Below, piece by piece: positions 7,294 through 10,000 of a stretch of 10,000 bases of DNA; the stretch's first letter is position 1; each line of letters starts with the position of its first letter. Position numbers and translations under genes: made by a program. The notes under the pieces are model-generated. The model was not told the DNA's origin and searched no databases. It saw nothing but the letters and a program-made list of their open reading frames with translations. Source of the DNA: Candidatus Hydrogenedens sp. (GTDB taxonomy: Bacteria; Hydrogenedentota; Hydrogenedentia; Hydrogenedentales; Hydrogenedentaceae); the NCBI GenBank assembly GCA_020216745.1, contig JAIWNQ010000141.1:1-10000 (forward strand), read 5' to 3'.

Positions 7294-8619
7294 TTATGCT
7301 GTTTGTTCTTTTTCAGGGGGGAGGGTTTTGAGATATTGGTAGTGGTAGATAATAACTGAGGAAATTAAGAATATTAACAGATAATAGATGCTGAAGGATA
7401 CTTCGACCCAATTTGACCATGGTCCAGTAATAAGTTGTGCAATGAAGTTTTGAATTAAAAGGACAGTCCAAATAATTATTGGGTAGTTTGGGAAAGGGTT
7501 TTTGCTAAATATTTGTTTTTTAGTTGATTTCCAAACATAGTAAATAATTAAAATGGTTCCAGATAAAAGGATTGGTAGAAATATTAACCATAAGACGCCA
7601 TCCCAGTACTCTTCATTGCCGAGGTAGATATTTGCCCAGCCTTTTAGTCCGTTTCGCAGGGAAAGAGTAAGGGCTAAAAATACCGTAAGAAATAGGGTAA
7701 TTCGTTCCAAAATGGCTTTTTTGTTTATTTTCTCATGAATAATTGAATTATTCAATGGCTGGTTGGTTAGGAAATAGGCAATCCCATAGGCGAAGCCGAT
7801 GCTTATCCCTCCTGACGTTTCCCAGCATCTCCACCAATTAAATTTATAATCTTGCCAAATAAGGTTTGCCCATTTCCAGTTTTGGAGTAATGCCCAGCCA
7901 AGTCCATTGAGAATTCCTACAGTCAGAATTAAGGTTATGTTTCTTCGGTCTTTTCGAATAATCTCTCCCGTTAGGATACCGAGATATAATCCCAAATGCA
8001 TAATAGCGGAACGGTTATCATTTATAAGCCTTCGCAAATTAGGGTTATTTTGCAAGTCCATATATCGTTCTTTAAAGGAGCTGTAAAGTGGTAAACATAT
8101 TTCGGGAAAATATTCGAAAAATAGTCTGGCTATGATAACACCTCCAATGGCAGAGGCAATTCGTAATAGCCATTCTTTTTTTGTTACTTCTTTTTCGTTA
8201 TTACACCATGCCAAGAAGCACGCACCTAAAGCACCCCAAGGAACACCCGCAATAAACATCCAAATAAAACCGTAATATCGTGGTATTGGGATAAACTCAC
8301 CAGCAGAGTAGTTCGTGAGCAGTTTCCCCTCGAAGAATGAGGGCCATTGCATCCAACCACGGGCTCCTGAAATAGCAATACCTAAGGTCATTGCCATTAA
8401 TCCTAAGGCGTTTACATAAGGACGGATTGAAATTTGGTTTGGGTCGTAGGAAAGGAACCACCATGCAGTAGCTAATGTTATCCCTGCAAATAAACATCCA
8501 TTAGACCCACCAAAACCTGAACAACCACGAACTGCCCAGGTCATACCTCCTAATCCCATAAATAGAAGTGTTGGAAGAATTAGTTCATGAACATAAAAAT
8601 GTATTTTTTGTGTGTTCAC
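7294..8619 (-). CDS. Multi-pass membrane protein of unknown function (about 12 TM segments)
   Basis: I do not recognise a named family. The 441-residue protein is almost wholly membrane-embedded. Hydrophobic segments lie at about residues 13-30, 41-57, 70-86, 115-138, 151-170, 204-221, 227-245, 270-285, 305-321, 341-363, 380-398 and 405-427. Notable motifs are 'GGMTWAVRGCSGFGG' at 24-38, where an Arg and many Gly lie at the end of the first segment, 'GARGW' at 85-89, and the Trp-rich 'NWWRCWETSGG' at 261-271. The polar loop at 171-203 and the region 286-304 carry most of the charge. The start is GTG at 8619, with GGA nine or so bases upstream in a purine-rich run; no better ATG lies near. There is no ATPase, protease or glycosyltransferase signature that I can see. 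The long gaps on both sides (about 250 bases each) suggest a single-gene transcript. A transporter or a membrane-bound transferase are both possible; I would not choose. Confidence 0.85.
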   Translation of the reverse strand: MNTQKIHFYVHELILPTLLFMGLGGMTWAVRGCSGFGGSNGCLFAGITLATAWWFLSYDPNQISIRPYVNALGLMAMTLGIAISGARGWMQWPSFFEGKLLTNYSAGEFIPIPRYYGFIWMFIAGVPWGALGACFLAWCNNEKEVTKKEWLLRIASAIGGVIIARLFFEYFPEICLPLYSSFKERYMDLQNNPNLRRLINDNRSAIMHLGLYLGILTGEIIRKDRRNITLILTVGILNGLGWALLQNWKWANLIWQDYKFNWWRCWETSGGISIGFAYGIAYFLTNQPLNNSIIHEKINKKAILERITLFLTVFLALTLSLRNGLKGWANIYLGNEEYWDGVLWLIFLPILLSGTILIIYYVWKSTKKQIFSKNPFPNYPIIIWTVLLIQNFIAQLITGPWSNWVEVSFSIYYLLIFLISSVIIYHYQYLKTLPPEKEQTA

Positions 8620-8790
8620 TTTCTCTTTCCTTTGTATCTATTTACATAAGACCAATAAAAAATACAAATTGTTTCGAGAGAAAGAAACACAAAAATGTAC
8701 AAATAAAAGACAATATTCCCATTTTCACTGTGTTTTAATTTTGTTCTTAATATGCCTACCTTTTTTAAGTCTTGTTTGACGGTTTAACTA
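8620..8790. other. Intergenic region upstream of the membrane protein gene
   Basis: This AT-rich stretch lies between the rpmB terminator and the GTG start at 8619. It holds the purine-rich ribosome binding region (AGGA at about 8628-8631, minus strand). I see no clear -35/-10 pair, no tRNA and no credible small gene. A 5-bp inverted repeat (GTTTC/GAAAC, about 8671-8688) is too weak to interpret. Confidence 0.4.
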
Positions 8791-8826
8791 TAAAAAGAAA
8801 CGGGCAACTCAATCACTGAGTTGCCC
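8791..8826 (-). terminator. rpmB: Rho-independent terminator of rpmB
   Basis: A perfect 10-bp stem (GGGCAACTCA at 8802-8811 with TGAGTTGCCC at 8817-8826) encloses the loop ATCAC. On the minus strand the stem is followed by a T-rich run (TTTCTTTTTA, 8800-8791). It lies about 40 bases after the rpmB stop, so it ends that transcript and insulates the membrane protein gene. Confidence 0.9.
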
Positions 8827-8863
8827 TTAAAACTACGCCTAACAGAACAATATTATATGAAAA

Positions 8864-9142
8864 CTAATTGTTGGCTTTACTTACGGCTGTTTTTATTTTT
8901 TGAATACCGCGTGGTACTTTTGTAAACTTTCCAGCACGGATATATCGGGCACAAACGCGGATACGACGTACTCTACCGTTTTCATCGATAACACGGATTT
9001 TTTGGAGGTTGGGTTTCCAACGACGTTTCGTTATCCCTGTTACATTTTGTCCGATACCGCCTTTTTTCTTCGCTTTACCACGGCGGATTATTGAATTTCC
9101 GACTATCGGTTTCTTTCCACTGTATTCACATACAAATGCCAT
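8864..9142 (-). CDS. rpmB: 50S ribosomal protein bL28
   Basis: This is a structural protein of the large ribosomal subunit, 92 residues. Recognisable family features are 'SGKKPIVGNSI' at 8-18, the basic 'RRGKAKKKGGIGQNVTGITKRRW' insert-type region at about 20-42, the core 'KPNLQKIRVI' at 43-52, and 'RRIRVCARYIRAGK' at 59-72. In zinc-binding bL28 proteins the N-terminal and central regions each carry a CxxC pair. Here only the first Cys of each remains (Cys5 with Ser8, Cys64 with Tyr67), so zinc is probably not bound. The ATG at 9142 is preceded by AAGGG with eight bases between. The gene stands alone, not next to rpmG, with its own promoter and terminator. The stop is TAG. Confidence 0.96.
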   Translation of the reverse strand: MAFVCEYSGKKPIVGNSIIRRGKAKKKGGIGQNVTGITKRRWKPNLQKIRVIDENGRVRRIRVCARYIRAGKFTKVPRGIQKIKTAVSKANN

Positions 9143-9150
9143 TGGGGAAT

Positions 9151-9155
9151 CCCTT
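9151..9155 (-). promoter_or_regulatory. rpmB: Ribosome binding site of rpmB
   Basis: AAGGG on the minus strand lies eight bases before the ATG at 9142 and supports that start. Confidence 0.6.
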
Positions 9156-9235
9156 TTTAGTTCAGGTTATATTACGTTCGAAAAAAAGGAAGATGTACTG
9201 CTATAATATCTCCATAACACAATATACAAATAAGG

Positions 9236-9249
9236 GATATAATTATATC
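9236..9249. promoter_or_regulatory. 14-bp palindrome over the divergent -10 region
   Basis: GATATAATTATATC is a perfect palindrome lying between two divergent genes. It contains TATAAT on both strands (9238-9243 plus, 9242-9247 minus). The minus-strand copy has a good -35 for rpmB. The plus-strand copy has only a poor one (TAACAC at 9215-9220), about 85 bases before the lipoprotein start. It may be a bidirectional -10 element or a protein-binding operator. Confidence 0.4.
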
Positions 9250-9270
9250 AATTTTATAAACTAAAAGCAA
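9242..9270 (-). promoter_or_regulatory. rpmB: Predicted rpmB promoter
   Basis: On the minus strand TTGCTT (9265-9270) and a perfect TATAAT (9242-9247) are spaced by 17 bases. The start would fall near 9235, giving a leader of about 90 bases. I see no strong hairpin in the leader that would indicate attenuation or ribosomal-protein autoregulation. Confidence 0.6.
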
Positions 9271-9324
9271 GTTCAACCTACCTATCCTTAATTGGAAAAC
9301 GGAAACAAACGGATTATCAGCCAA

Positions 9325-10000
9325 ATGAATTTTAAGTATTGCCTTTCCTATTTACAAATAGTACTCAATATTATCGTTGTGCTCTTTTTATTAATAGCAT
9401 GTTCCTGTTCACGATGGGGCACAACTTTGGAACATAGAATTGTTTCCACAATGGAACCGCAGTTAGAAGAAATATTAAATGACCTTCACAAAAATGATGA
9501 ATGTATCACGTCTCTTAAAGGTCGTGGCACATTTACGTTAAAGACACCCCAACTTGATACTATCTATCAACTGCATCAGAGCGACGTTTCTTTTCGTGCT
9601 CCTGATTTACTTCATATCATTGGACGAAAATATACTGCGACGGTTTTACGAATGACATGTTATAAAGATGAGTCGCTAATTGAGTTACCAACAGAACGTG
9701 AGTTTTATTACCATAAAGGGAGTGAGTATTTTGAGTCATCTGATGTTCATGTAACACCTTTGGATATATTCAAAGAAACATTTTTACCTGAGCGTTGGGG
9801 AGAACTTCCTTCAAATCGTGTCGTATTAACGTCTTTTGACAAAGACCATCAACAAGCAATTATAGAGATTTACTACGACAAACAACATCATAGATTACAA
9901 CGTCGCATTACTGTTGAGGGAGTCCCTTGGGTTCTTGTGCGAAATGAAAGGTATTCAAAACAGGGAACACTCATTTCAAAAAGTGAACGGGAGAGCTATC
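9325..10000 (+). CDS. Lipoprotein, LolA/LolB-like, 3' end outside the window
   Basis: An uninterrupted frame from ATG at 9325 runs off the right edge (225 codons seen). It starts with a lipoprotein signal: a hydrophobic run at about 11-25 and the lipobox Leu-Ile-Ala-Cys with Cys26 as the lipidated residue, followed by Ser27. A short helical part (about 33-56) leads into 'CITSLKGRGTFTL' (60-72) and 'DVSFRAPDLLHIIGR' (87-101), then 'FYYHKGSEYFE' and 'HHRLQRRITVEG'. The order of strands, with a 'sl.grG...l' opening and 'f.aPd.l.i.g', resembles the LolA/LolB-like outer-membrane lipoprotein fold, but the match is by eye and weak. The ribosome binding site is poor (GGA eleven bases upstream). The gene is divergent from rpmB. 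No function can be assigned beyond an envelope lipoprotein; a role in lipoprotein or lipid transfer is a guess. Confidence 0.8.
   Translation, partial: MNFKYCLSYLQIVLNIIVVLFLLIACSCSRWGTTLEHRIVSTMEPQLEEILNDLHKNDECITSLKGRGTFTLKTPQLDTIYQLHQSDVSFRAPDLLHIIGRKYTATVLRMTCYKDESLIELPTEREFYYHKGSEYFESSDVHVTPLDIFKETFLPERWGELPSNRVVLTSFDKDHQQAIIEIYYDKQHHRLQRRITVEGVPWVLVRNERYSKQGTLISKSERESY

Noticed and set aside
8297..8497. 66-codon open frame on the minus strand inside the membrane protein gene
   Set aside because: It overlaps the larger, clearly membrane-type frame and lacks a ribosome binding site.
8900..9206. Two open frames antisense to rpmB (8900-9094 and 9009-9206, plus)
   Set aside because: They are mirror frames of a conserved ribosomal protein gene; neither product looks like a real protein.

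Overview
The window is AT-rich bacterial DNA. It holds one very large secreted repeat protein gene, one multi-pass membrane protein gene and the ribosomal gene rpmB, all on the minus strand, plus the start of a lipoprotein gene on the plus strand that runs off the right edge. The repeat protein has GLUG repeats, PASTA domains, an acidic Glu-Gly linker and a C-terminal dockerin-like pair with 'LSELLRVVQFFN..GYHC' helices. From memory, that combination is typical of uncultured lineages around the PVC/Hydrogenedentota/Lentisphaerota part of the tree. The bL28 protein carries the long 'RRGKAKKKGG.G..VTGITKRRW' insert, which is compatible with that placement. The taxonomic call is an inference, not a search result.

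Layout: 1-192 is non-coding sequence downstream of the large gene. 193-7039 (minus) is the giant surface protein gene, now split into two open frames (2321-7039 and 193-2469) by a frame change exactly inside a (TA)8 tract at 2470-2485. Joined, it would encode about 2280 residues: signal peptide, six GLUG modules, four PASTA domains, an 18-bp-repeat-encoded acidic linker, and the dockerin-like C-terminus. 7040-7293 carries its promoter and Shine-Dalgarno site. 7294-8619 (minus) is a membrane protein of about 12 segments and unknown function. 8620-8863 contains a clear rpmB terminator. 8864-9142 (minus) is rpmB. 9143-9324 is a divergent promoter region with a 14-bp palindrome over the -10 element. 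9325-10000 (plus) is a partial lipoprotein gene with a LolA/LolB-like look.

The genes do not form one pathway. Each appears to be its own transcription unit. The most interesting point is the dinucleotide repeat in the surface protein gene: (TA)6 or (TA)9 restores a frame that matches the GLUG consensus residue for residue, so this is a candidate phase-variable (contingency) surface protein. Switching would remove the C-terminal linker and dockerin-like domain, not the whole protein. Sequencing error or decay remain possible.
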